DNA of 64,000 nucleotides from Hedera helix (taxonomy: Eukaryota; Streptophyta; Magnoliopsida; Apiales; Araliaceae): NCBI GenBank assembly GCA_947179155.2, contig OX359275.1, positions 39,483,898-39,547,897 on the forward strand, in the 5' to 3' direction. Below are positions 48,301-58,358 of the stretch, one piece after another. The translations under genes and the position numbers were made by a program. Position 1 is the stretch's first letter. The number at the start of each line of letters is the position of its first letter. Under the pieces are notes generated by a model. The model saw only the letters and a program-made list of their open reading frames with translations, was not told where the DNA came from and searched no databases.

Positions 48301-49992
48301 CTTGAGCTGTTAAAGGATTATGACCACACAATCCAGTATCACCCGGGAAAGGCGAACGTTGTAGCTGACGCTTTGAGCAGAAAATCTTATGCAAGTACAA
48401 GTGCACTGCTGACAACACAAAAGTGTATTTTGTACGACTTGCAAAAGATGGAGATAGAGCTAAAGACACCAGGGACCCACTCGAAGATTGCTCACGTGCG
48501 AGTAGAACCAACTTTAATCGATAAAATTAAAGCTGCTCAAGCTACCGATCCGGAACTGATAAACATGATAAAGAAAGTACAAGAAGGTGCCATTTCCGAA
48601 GCAAGAATCGACGAGAAAGGAATACTTCGAGTCAACTCTCGACTCTGTGTTCCTAACGATCCTGAATTAAAGCATAAAATCATGATGGAGGCACACAACA
48701 CGCCGTTTGCAATCCACCCAGGAGGTACCAAGATGTATCGAGATCTTCGACATACATTTTGGTGGAACAATATGAAAAGAGAGATTGCGGAGTTTATCTC
48801 AAGGTGCCTAACTTGTCAACGTGTCAAGGCAGAGCATCAAGTTCCTAAAGGTCCATTACAATCACTTGAAGTTCCCGAATGGAAGTGGGAACACATCAAT
48901 ATGGACTTCGTGACGGGTCTTCCAAAAGTTTCTCAAGGCTTAGATGCAATTTGGGTGATCGTAGATAGATTGACCAAATCTGCTCATTTCTTGCCTATAC
49001 GAGAAAACTTTTCACTTGAACGTCTTGCCGGTATGTACATAAATGAGATCGTGAGATTGCATGGCATGCCAGTTTCCATAGTTTCTGATCGAGATCCTAG
49101 ATTCACTTCACGCTTTTGGATCAGTCTACAAAAAGCTATGGGCACTGAACTACGTTTTAGTTCTGCATACCATCCTCAAACGGACGGACAATCGGAAAGG
49201 ACGATCCAGACCCTCGAAGATCTTTTGAGACTTTGTGTATTAGACTTCAAAGGAAGTTGGGATAAGCACTTGCCGTTGGTGGAATTTTCTTACAACAACA
49301 GTTACCAAGCAAGCATAGGCATGGCTCCATTCGAGGCATTGTATGGAAGGAAGTGTCGCTCTCCAATATGTTGGATTGAGGTAGGAGAAGCAAAATTGTT
49401 GGGACCCGAGTTGGTACGCTTGACGACCGAAAAGATCCAAATGATCCGACAACGAATACAGACCGCACAAGAACGACAAAAGAGTTATGCTGATCTTCAT
49501 CGGAGAGACGAAAGTTTCAACGTCGGAGATCATGTATTCTTACGTGTTTCTCCATGGAAAGGGGTTACGAGATTCGGAAAGAGAGGAAAGCTCAACCCTC
49601 GATTTATTGGCCCATTTGAAATCCTCGATCGAATAGGAACCGTAGCCTACAGACTAGCCCTACCACCAAGTATGTCTCGCATCCATAACGTTTTTCACAT
49701 ATCTATGTTACGTAAATATGTGAAGGACCCAAACCACGTCATTGAGTTAGAACCAGACGTTATAACAGAAGATTTAACATACGAGGAGGTACCTGTTAAG
49801 ATCCTGGATAAAAAGGAGCAGATCCTACGCTCAAAGGTTATACCTCAAGTTAAGGTTTTATGGAGGAACCAAGATACTGAGGAAATGACCTGGGAGCTAG
49901 AATCTGAGATGAAATCTAAGTATCCTTACCTCTTCGATATGTCAGGTACGTCAATTTCGGGGACGAAATTTCATAAGGAGGGGAGGTTGTAA
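45346..49992 (+). CDS. Intact gag-pol polyprotein of element C (1548 aa)
   Basis: This single frame encodes all proteins of a chromovirus-type Ty3/Gypsy element. The Gag capsid region covers about residues 70-245. CCHC knuckles lie at 328-341 (CYRCGQEGHISPNC) and 348-361 (CYSCGKEGHLARFC). The aspartic protease has DTG at 420-422. Reverse transcriptase spans about 600-800, with FIDD at 754-757. RNase H includes D903, E940, D965 and D1008. The integrase zinc region uses H1117, H1124, C1154 and C1157, and the catalytic triad is D1187, D1248, E1284 (D,D35E). A GPF module is at 1422-1424 and a chromodomain at about 1477-1530. The ATG lies about 200 bp after the 5' LTR and matches the gag start of A and B. 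The stop TAA is created by the first bases of the 3' LTR, and the last codons overlap the PPT. Gag and pol are fused, with no frameshift or stop between them. The chromodomain is of the kind that directs integration to heterochromatin in related elements. Confidence 0.97.
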   Translation: MASENQEVNYGIPEANVAENQEAPNNPPANSGNNVPDNMMNDGFFRNFMQFIQNQGRGNPVNNNGRNAGNLRMVTVKQFKELGPPEFHGKPDPLKAEAWLKQTTKILDVLQCADDQKVPFATFMLRGEADHWWEAVKRIQPSALEMSWTEFEELFNEKYFPESIRHMKEVEFIKLEQGNMTVSQYEAKFAELSRFATHLVDDEARMSRMFLRGLRLKIRQQLSSHKFSLYSDVVDRAQRVEQTDETLQPRVNDQHRERSDNNHRNENHRGGNQHFGGNSTPNNRRGESSGNNFKRKRFHNNYGRAPAPVPTPAPTPVSRGEDRPPVRCYRCGQEGHISPNCTLQSKKCYSCGKEGHLARFCPATKSSPAAMMIPKASADKGKSVVQGRAFVVTSQMARNSNEVITGKLFINSREVYALLDTGSTHSFISPACAQRLNLTPENLDFDLSVETPLGEMTITSTVYKSCLVQINNLTLSVDLISLEMCEFDVILGIDWLTTHHAKIDCFHKIISFHIPNQPVMQIQATKPLKSITVISSHKAIRLLKNGCQAFLAHVTDLNKNTSNLNDIPIVNEFPDVFPEELPGLPPNREIDFYIDLEPGTKPISKAPYRMAPIELQELKVQLQELLDTGFIRPSASPWGAPVLFVKKKDGSMRLCIDYRELNHVTIKNRYPLPRIDDMFDQLQGAQHFSKIDLRSGYHQLKVKAEDIPKTAFRTRYGHYEFLVMPFGLTNAPAAFMDMMNRIFKEHLDHFVVVFIDDILIYSKSREDHEQHLRLILQKLRENKLYAKLKKCEFWLEEVAFLGHVISSQGISVDPAKIETVLNWEQPKTVTEVRSFLGLAGYYRRFVEGFSRIATPLTQLTRKSTKFIWSEECEKSFQELKKRLVSAPVLTIPSGSGEFVIYSDASGKGLGCVLMQHGKVIAYASRQLNDYEKNYPTHDLELAAVVFALKIWRHYLYGEKVDIYTDHKSLKYFFTQKELNMRQRRWLELLKDYDHTIQYHPGKANVVADALSRKSYASTSALLTTQKCILYDLQKMEIELKTPGTHSKIAHVRVEPTLIDKIKAAQATDPELINMIKKVQEGAISEARIDEKGILRVNSRLCVPNDPELKHKIMMEAHNTPFAIHPGGTKMYRDLRHTFWWNNMKREIAEFISRCLTCQRVKAEHQVPKGPLQSLEVPEWKWEHINMDFVTGLPKVSQGLDAIWVIVDRLTKSAHFLPIRENFSLERLAGMYINEIVRLHGMPVSIVSDRDPRFTSRFWISLQKAMGTELRFSSAYHPQTDGQSERTIQTLEDLLRLCVLDFKGSWDKHLPLVEFSYNNSYQASIGMAPFEALYGRKCRSPICWIEVGEAKLLGPELVRLTTEKIQMIRQRIQTAQERQKSYADLHRRDESFNVGDHVFLRVSPWKGVTRFGKRGKLNPRFIGPFEILDRIGTVAYRLALPPSMSRIHNVFHISMLRKYVKDPNHVIELEPDVITEDLTYEEVPVKILDKKEQILRSKVIPQVKVLWRNQDTEEMTWELESEMKSKYPYLFDMSGTSISGTKFHKEGRL
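49976..49987 (+). other. Polypurine tract of element C
   Basis: AGGAGGGGAGGT abuts the 3' LTR and doubles as the codons for the C-terminal residues of pol. Confidence 0.87.
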
Positions 49993-52900
49993 GACCCCGA
50001 ATTTTATGAAATACAAAATTTAATTTTTCTTCATATATATATTTTTTTTTGAAACAGTAAGTGGTTAAATTAACAAAATTGAAAGTTAAGGATGTTATGT
50101 GCAAATTTTATTTTGTCGGACAATATTCGCTTTGTCGGGGAATATTCGTTTGGTCGGGGAATATTCGTGCCGTACGACGGCGCCGAAATAATAAATTATT
50201 GGTGGACCCCACAACGGAATATTTGTCGGATATAGAAAACGACAGAAGTAACCTTTTTAAATAAAAATAGTCAACGGAACTGTTAAAATACCGGTGATAA
50301 AAGAATAGTAGCATACGGTAGTTTATGGTATTTTCTGTAGCACACGGTACTCTACAGTAACACACGGTATTGCATAGTGTCTCATATTATTGGTCTGATA
50401 ATTGACACCGTAACTGTTACGCATCATTTCATCGATAATTGTCACTGCATAATATTTTATATTATCAATTCAATAATTGTTGTTACACAGTATTTTGCAT
50501 TATTGATTTAATAATTGTCATTACACTGTATTTTATATCATTGAGTCAATAATTGTTGTTGCACTGTTTTTAAAATTATTGAACCTAATAATTGTCACAG
50601 TAACATATGCACAGTAATTCACATTATTGAATCAATAATTGTCATTACACAGTAACGTATGCTTTATTTTACATTATTGTTATCTCTATTATGATGTTAT
50701 TTAAACAGTTGTATTTCATTAATTTATTGACTTGATATCTAAGAGCTAACTATACTGTATTTATAACAATTAGTCATAATAATTGAATTGATAAAGTTAT
50801 TTGTTTATAATATAAAGTTAGGTGATTATTAGGTGATATGAAATGAATGGTGTAGATTAAAGTGTGAATTATTGTTGAATAATTGAATTGATTTGTTTAT
50901 AATATAAAGTTAGGTGATTATTAGGTGATATGAAATGAATGGTGTAGATTAAAGTGTGAATTATTGTTGAATAATTAAATTGATTTGTTTATAATATAAA
51001 GTTAGGTGATTATTAGGTGATATGAAATGAATGGTGTAGATTAAAGATAATATAATATTTGAAATGGATGGTGTAGATTAAAAGGTGATCTTTAAATGAA
51101 TGGTTTAGATTAAATGAATGATAAGATTTTTGGCTATAAATAGAAGCCTTAACTTAAGGATTTTTCATAAACTTCCTTACTTGTTCTTTCTTTCTCTCAC
51201 TAAATACTTCTTGTGAAAGTTCTCTCTAAGTGTGCTTAAGTCATCTTGAGTATTTGTGAAGATCTATAAGTATACGTGTACTGTTCAAGTTAATCAACCT
51301 CATTTAAATCAATATCCAGTCACGTGTTACGGTAAGGGATACCATCTTTTTCATCTTCCATTATTCAAACGTACTATGGTAAGGGATTATCATTATTTGA
51401 TTCTCGATAATAATATTGTTTATTCCTTACTCATAAGACGTGCATTTTATTTCCATGTATTAAATTGTGGGAATAACCTTACGGAGCGGATTGCCGCCTG
51501 TTGGTGAATAACCTTTCGTATTCATTCATTATTAATCTCTGAGAATAACCTTACGGAGCGGATTGCCGCCTGTTTGGTGAATAACTCTTTGTACTCAAAT
51601 TCTATTAAATTGTGGGAATAACCTTACGGAGCGGATTGCCGCCTGTTTGGTGAATAACTCTTTGTACTCAAATTCTATTAAATTGTGGGAATAACCTTAC
51701 GGAGCGGATTGCCGCCTGTTTGGTGAATAACTCTTTGTACTCAAATTCTATTAAATTGTGGGAATAACCTTACGGAGCGGATTGCCGCCTGTTGGTGAAT
51801 AACCCTTTGTATTAATTTCCTTCACCTTTTGTTAATCAAACCTGCTACGGTAAGGGATATTATTTTCTTTCATACTCCTAAATCGAAATTTATTATGGAA
51901 CTATTGCTTCTATAATTCCTGAAAATATTATATGTTCCATAATAGTTGAACTTCATTATTTCAACTGAACCTTCCTATTTACGTGAACCTTTCTATTGAA
52001 TTGTAACCGTTATTCTGAACTGTGGATCTTGAATATCATTTTTAAATTTCACTCCACATCATGTTGACAATTTGGACATTATTTGAATCTGTACAAAGTA
52101 AACTTCCGATACTTATTGTTATCCTATTTCTTCTGTTCATCATTTATATCATTCTAATCATCCAAAAATCAAGCTGTTGTGAATATCTGTGGCCGGGGGC
52201 ACAGATGTGATATATTTGTTGAACAGATGATAGGTTAAAGGCGATATAATAGGTTAAAGGCGATACATCTGTTCGGTGTCTTTTATGGCACGTGGTGAAT
52301 GTTCTCTTTGGCCCGTAGTGCAAAGATGAACTGTTGTTTGGTATGATTATGACCAAAGGCTGAATCTGGTATAATCATGACCGTTGGTGCTATATTGAAT
52401 ATCTTTGGCCCGTAGTACAAAGATGAACTGTTGATGTGCATGATTATGATCAGGAACTGTGAATTTGTATTATCTTGACTAATGATATTTCATATGATAA
52501 AAGTTGATGATGTTTTTCCTAAAAAGAGAACCGAGTGGACATTATAGTCTGCATTATTCTTCTAATAGATTACTCATTCCGCTGCTATTATTGATCTGAA
52601 CGTTGTTTAAGAATTTAACTGCAGTTTTTGATATAAACCTTGTAGTCTATTGTATTCTATCAAGAACTCAACTGTTGAAGACTAATGATAATTTATTCGT
52701 CATTATCTTAGTCATGATATTCTTTACTGGGCTATTTGAGCTCACCCTTTCTTTTGTTCCATTGTTTTTCAACAGGAGATGAAAACATAACAGGGTCTAG
52801 CCGGGGAATGGAGTGAGGGTCCGAGGAATAGTTATCATAGTCTTCACATTTTGTAAAATAGTGTGGCAATAATAGTGAAGACTTAGTTGTGTATTATTAT

Positions 52901-53001
52901 ACACTGTATTGTTGTACGTTGTGCTTTGTTGTAATAATTTTGTTGTAGTCTTTTGACGACTTAAGTTTGGGCTGTGTGGGCCCAGATTTGGGGGCGTCAC
53001 A
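49988..53001 (+). repeat. 3' LTR of element C (type 1, 3014 bp)
   Basis: It starts TGTAAGACCCCG and ends GGGGGCGTCACA. TATAAATA is at 51135-51142 and the five-unit array at 51471-51804. Three tandem copies of the roughly 88-bp repeat (about 50775-51045) replace the two of the 5' LTR. Confidence 0.94.
50775..51045 (+). repeat. 88-bp tandem repeat, three copies, upstream of the LTR TATA box
   Basis: The unit includes AAAGTTAGGTGATTATTAGG, then GAATGGTGTAGATTAAAGTG and a TTGTTGAATAATT stretch. Two or three copies occur in all type 1 and D LTRs; type 2 LTRs lack it. The position just upstream of TATAAATA fits U3 enhancer repeats, an inference. Confidence 0.8.
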
Positions 53002-53006
53002 TAGCT

Positions 53007-55136
53007 GGTTATTATCGGAGATTCGTAGAAGAATTTTCTCGAATCGCCACTCCATTAACTCAGCTTACTCGGAAAAGCACAAAATTCATATGGAGCGAGC
53101 AATGCGAGAAAAGTTTTCAAGAGCTTAAGAGGAGACTTGTTTCAGCTCCTGTTCTGACCATTCCATCAGGATCGGGAGAATTTGTCATATACAGCGATGC
53201 TTCAGGCAAAGGTCTAGGCTGTGTCCTTATGCAACATGGAAAGGTTATAGCCTATGCCTCTCGACAACTCAAAGATTATGAGAAAAATTACCCTACTCAT
53301 GATCTAGAGTTGGCAGCAGTCGTTTTCGCGTTGAAGATCTGGAGACACTACTTGTACGGAGAGAAAGTGGATATCTATACGGATCATAAAAGTCTCAAGT
53401 ATTTCTTCACCCAGAAGGAACTCAACATGCGACAACGACGTTGGCTTGAGCTGTTGAAGGATTATGATCACACAATCCAGTATCACCCGGGAAAGGCGAA
53501 CGTTGTAGCTGACGCTTTGAGCAGAAAATCTTATGCGAGTACAAGTGCACTGCTGACAACACAAAAGCGTATTTTGTACGACTTGCAAAAGATGGAGATG
53601 GAGCTAAAGACACCAGGGACCCACTCGAAGATTGCTCACGTGCGAGTAGAACCAGCTTTAATCGATAAAATTAAAGCTGCTCAAGCTACCGATCCGGAAC
53701 TGATAAACATGATAAAGAAAGTACAAGAAGGTACCATTCCCGAAGCAAGAATCGACGAGAAAGGAATACTTCGAGTCAACTCTCGACTCTGTGTTCCTAA
53801 CGATCCTGAATTAAAGCATAAAATCATGATGGAGGCACACAACACGCCATTTGCAATCCACCCAGGAGGTACCAAGATGTATCGAGATCTTCGACATACA
53901 TTTTGGTGGAACAATATGAAAAGGGAGATTGCAGAGTTTATCTCAAGGTGCTTAACTTGTCAACGTGTCAAGGCAGAGCATCAAGTACCTAAGGGTCCTT
54001 TACAACCACTTGAGGTTCCCGAATGGAAGTGGGAACACATCAATATGGATTTCGTGACGGGTCTTCCCAAAATTTCTCAAGGCTTAAATGCAATTTGGGT
54101 CATCGTAGATAGATTGACCAAATCCGCTCATTTCTTGCCTATACGAGAAAACTTTTCACTTGAACGTCTTGCCGGTATGTACATAAATGAGATCGTGAGA
54201 TTGCATGGCATGCCAGTTTCCATAGTTTCTGATCGAGATACTAGATTCACTTCACGCTTTTGGATCAGTCTACAAAAAGCTATGGGCACTGAACTACGTT
54301 TTAGTTCTGCATACCATCCTCAAACGGACGGACAATCGGAAAGGACGATCCAAACCCTCGAAGATCTTTTGAGACTTTGCGTACTAGATTTCAAAGGAAG
54401 TTGGGATAAGTACTTGCCATTGGTGGAATTTTCTTACAACAACAGTTACCAAACAAGTATAGGTATGGCTCCATTCGAGGCTTTATATGGACGCAAGTGT
54501 CGCTCTCCAGTATGTTGGAATGAGGTAGGAGAAGCAAAACTGTTGGGACCCGAGTTGGTACGCTTAACGACCGAAAAGATCCAAATGATCCGACAACGAA
54601 TACAGACAGCACAAGAACGACAAAAGAGTTATGCCGATCTTCATCGGAGAGATGAGATATTCAACGTCGGAGATCATGTATTCTTACGTGTTTCTCCATG
54701 GAAAGGGGTTACGAGATTCGGAAAGAGAGGAAAGCTCAACCCTCGATTTATTGGCCCATTTGAAATCCTCGATCGAGTAGGATCCGTAGCCTACAGACTA
54801 GCCCTACCACCAAGTATGTCTCGCATCCATAACGTTTTTCACATATCTATGTTACGTAAATATGTGAAGGACCCAAACCACGTCATTGAGTTAGAACCAG
54901 ACGTTATAGCAGAAGATTTAACGTATGAGGAGGTGCCTGTTAAGATCCTAGATAAGAAGGAGCAGATCTTACGCTCAAAGGTTATACCTCAAGTTAAGGT
55001 TTTATGGAGGAACCAAGATATTGAGGAAATGACTTGGGAGCTAGAATCTGAAATGAAGTATAGGTATCCATACCTCTTCGAAATGCCAGGTACGTCAATT
55101 TCGGGGACGAAATTTCATAAGGAGGGGAGGTTGTAA
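53007..55136 (+). pseudogene. pol of element B, second part (RNase H, integrase, chromodomain)
   Basis: The frame resumes with GYYRRFVEEFSR after the second TSD copy (53002-53006). It contains the RNase H acidic residues, the integrase HHCC zinc region, the D,D35E triad, a GPF module and a C-terminal chromodomain. It ends at a TAA (55134-55136) made by the first bases of the 3' LTR. I see no internal stop. Residues match A more than C (EQCEKSFQELKRR, RQLKDYEK). It cannot be expressed as part of a polyprotein while C is present. Confidence 0.9.
55120..55131 (+). other. Polypurine tract of element B
   Basis: AGGAGGGGAGGT lies immediately before the 3' LTR. Confidence 0.85.
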
Positions 55137-58100
55137 GACCCCGAATTTATGAAATACAAAATTTAATTTTTCTTCATATATATTTTTTCTGAAACAGTAA
55201 ATGGTTTAATTGACAAAATTGAAAGTTAAGGATGTTATGTGCAAATTTTATTTTGTCGGACAATATTCGCTTTGTCGGGGAATATTCGTTTTGTCGGGGA
55301 ATATTCGAGCCGTACGACGGCGCCGAAATAACAAATTATTGGTGGACCCCACAACGGAATATTTGTCGGATATAGAAAATGACAGAAGTAACCTTTTTAT
55401 ATGAAAATAGTCAACGGTGTTAACTGTTAAAATACCGGTGATAAAAGAATAGTAGCATACGGTATTCTACAGTAGCACACGGTATTGCACAGTGTCTCAT
55501 ATTATTGACACCGTAACTGTTACGCATCATTTCATCAATAATTGTCACTGCATAATATTTTATATTATCAATTCAATTATTGTTGCTACACAGTATTTTG
55601 CATTATTGATTTAATAATTGTCATTACACTGTATTTTATATCATTGAGTCAATAATTGTTGCTGCACTGTTTTTAAAATTATTGAACCTAATAATTGTCA
55701 CAGTTGCAAATATATATTATTAAATTATAATAATCTGTAACGTGTTTATTACATTATTGTTGAATTATTGTTGTAGCATTAGATGTTGAACCTACAGGAA
55801 GAATAAATAAATAATTAAATAAATTTTAAAAAAAAAATAAAAATAAATTAATTAATTAATTAATTAATTTTAAATAGTAACATGTGGACCCTATGTGGGG
55901 GCCACATGAGATGTAAACATGAAAAATGCTGCTGGGTGGGTTGGTGAAAGAAAGGGAAGAATGAGAAAAGCAGTCAGACGACTGCTCCTGCATTTCAATA
56001 TCAGTATGCCACCTACCACACGCATAGTAACTTATTTCTCCTATAAATAGCTTGCTCAGCTGAATAGAAAAATCACACCTAAAACATAAAAATTTTCTAT
56101 AAGAATTTTATGAGTTTTCTCTGAGAATAGTAAGGTTATTTTGAGTGTTTGAAAGCCAAAAGGAGTGCAGAAATTTTTCAAGTAAGTCTTTTATTAAAGA
56201 GTAGTAATTTCATAAATTCTTATTTTTCACGGTATTCACAAATCTTCCTTTAGAAGACTCTTCTTTGAGAAGATTCATTTTTAAAAGCTTTCTTTGGAAG
56301 ATTTATTTTGGAATATTATTTTAAAAACTATTTTAAAGTAGTTATATTATACTACAAAAATTATGTTAAATATATATAATTTTGATAATTCATATTATAC
56401 GAGTTATCATACACTTTGAAATTTATATGTGGTAATTACTAATTTTATTATAAAAATATATAGGTTGATCAACCTCATTTAAATCAATATCCAGTCACGT
56501 GTTAAGGTAAGGAATATCATTCTTTTCACACTCTTAAATTTATTACGATAAGGGGTATCACTCTTTTCATCATCATAAATGGATATTATTTTCTTTCTTA
56601 CTTGAAGGGATTATCATTCTTTGATTCTCGAAAATAATATCGTTTCTTTCTTGTGCCATTTATTTCCATGTATTAAATTGTGGGAATAACCTTACGGCGC
56701 GGTTTACCGCCTGTTGGTGAATAACCTTTTGTATTCATTCCTTATTAATCTTTGAGAATAACCTTACGGTGCGGATTATCGCCCGTTTGGTGAATAACTC
56801 TTCGTGTTCAAATTCTATTAAATTGTGGGAATAACCTTACGGTGCGGATTACGCCTGTTTGGTGAATAACTCTTCGTGTTCAAATTCTATTAAATTGTGG
56901 GAATAACCTTACGGTGCGGATTACGCCTGTTTGGTGAATAACTATTCGTATTCAAATTGATGGGAATAACCTTACGGTGCGGATTATCGCCTGTTGGTGA
57001 ATAACCCTTGTTATTTGTCTCGTGTGGAAATAATTTGTCTACACGAATTATCACATGACACTTTTATTCCATATTCGTAAGTGATATCATTTTCCTTTAT
57101 ACTCATAAGGGATACCATCTTTTTCATCTTCCATTATTCAAACTTACTATGGTAAGGGATATTAATTCCCTTCACCTTTTGTTAATCAAACCTGCTACGG
57201 TAAGGGATATTATTTTCTTCCATACACCTAAATCGAAACTTATTATGGAACTATTGCTTCTATAATTCCTGAAAATATTATATGTTCCATAATAGTTGAA
57301 TTTCATTAGTTCAACTGAACCTTCCTATTTTCTGAACATTTCTATTGAACTGTAATCGTTATTCTGAACTGTGGATCTTGAATATCATTTTAAATTTCAC
57401 TCCACATCATGTTGGCAATTTGGACATTATTTGAATCTGCACAAAGTAAACTTCCGATACTTATTGTTTATCCTGTTCTTCTGTTCATCATTTGTATCAC
57501 TGTTATTTGTATTAATCATCAAGAATCAAGCTGTTGTGAATATCTGTGGCCGGGGGCACAGATGTGATATAATTGTTGAACAGATGATAGGTTAAAGGCG
57601 ATATACTAGGTTAAAGGCGATACATCTGTTCGGTGTCTTTTATGACACGTGGTGAATGTTCTCTTTGGCCCGTAGTGCAAAGATGAACTGTTGGTTGGTA
57701 TGATTATGACCAAAGGCTGAATCTGGTATAATCATGACCGTTGGTGTTATATTGAATGTCTTTGGCCCGTAGTGCAAAGACGAACTGTTGATCTGCATGA
57801 TTATGACCAGGAACTGTGAAGTTGTATTATCTTGACTAATGATATTTCAGATGATAAAAGTTGATGATGTTTTTCCTAAAAAGAGAACCGAGTGGACATT
57901 ATAGTCTGCATTATTCTTCTAATAGATTACTCATTCCGCTGCTATTATTGATCTGAACGTTGTTTAAGAATTTAACTGCAGTTTTTGATATAAACCTTGT
58001 AGTCTATTGTATTCTATCAAGAACTCAACTGTTGAAGACTAATGATAATTTATTCGTCATTATCTTAGTCATGATATTCTTTACTGGGCTATTTGAGCTC

Positions 58101-58358
58101 ACCCTTTCTTTTGTTCCATTGTTTTTCAACAGGAGATGAAAACATAACAGGGTCTAGCCGGGGAATGGAGTGAGGGTCCGAGGAATAGTTATCATAGTTT
58201 TCACGTTTTGTAAAATAATGTGGCAATAATAGTGAAGACTTAGTTGTGTATTATTATACACTGTATTGTTGTACGTTGTACTTTGTTGTAATAATTTTGT
58301 TGTAGTCTTTTGACGACTCAAGTATGGGCTGTGTGGACCCAGATTTGGGGGCGTCACA
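55132..58358 (+). repeat. 3' LTR of element B (type 2, 3227 bp)
   Basis: TGTAAGACCCCG at the left and GGGGGCGTCACA at the right. It carries the type 2 promoter module (about 55702-56464) with TATAAATAG at 56042-56050 and a TTAA microsatellite at 55846-55869. The five-unit array spans 56684-57005. It differs strongly from the left LTR of B. Confidence 0.92.

Larger units (their letters stand above)
42238..53001 (+). mobile_element. Element C: complete, possibly autonomous Tekay/Del-type retrotransposon
   Basis: C is inserted in the RT/RNase H region of B with TSD TAGCT (42233-42237 and 53002-53006). Its LTRs are 42238-45146 (2909 bp) and 49988-53001 (3014 bp). The size difference is explained mainly by one extra copy of a roughly 88-bp tandem repeat and a short indel near 52030. 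I noticed about ten substitutions between the LTRs, so insertion is fairly recent. PBS, PPT and a single open gag-pol frame are all present. It is the only copy here that could encode every retrotransposon function. Confidence 0.95.
34161..58358 (+). mobile_element. Element B: chimeric Tekay-type element carrying solo LTR G and element C
   Basis: B runs from a type 1 LTR (34161-37068) through PBS, leader, gag start, solo LTR G, an unrecognised coding segment, protease and RT, element C, RNase H, integrase and chromodomain to a type 2 LTR (55132-58358). The two LTRs are not mates: they carry different promoter modules and differ by over 300 bp. The flanks do not match either (TTATT left, TCAAT right). 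The protease-RT and RNase H-integrase parts resemble A more than C. Confidence 0.85.

Noticed and set aside
52974..53006. A start codon for the B RNase H-integrase frame inside the LTR of C
   Set aside because: The Met lies in LTR DNA of element C and the join is accidental; the real frame continues from the RT of B before the insertion.
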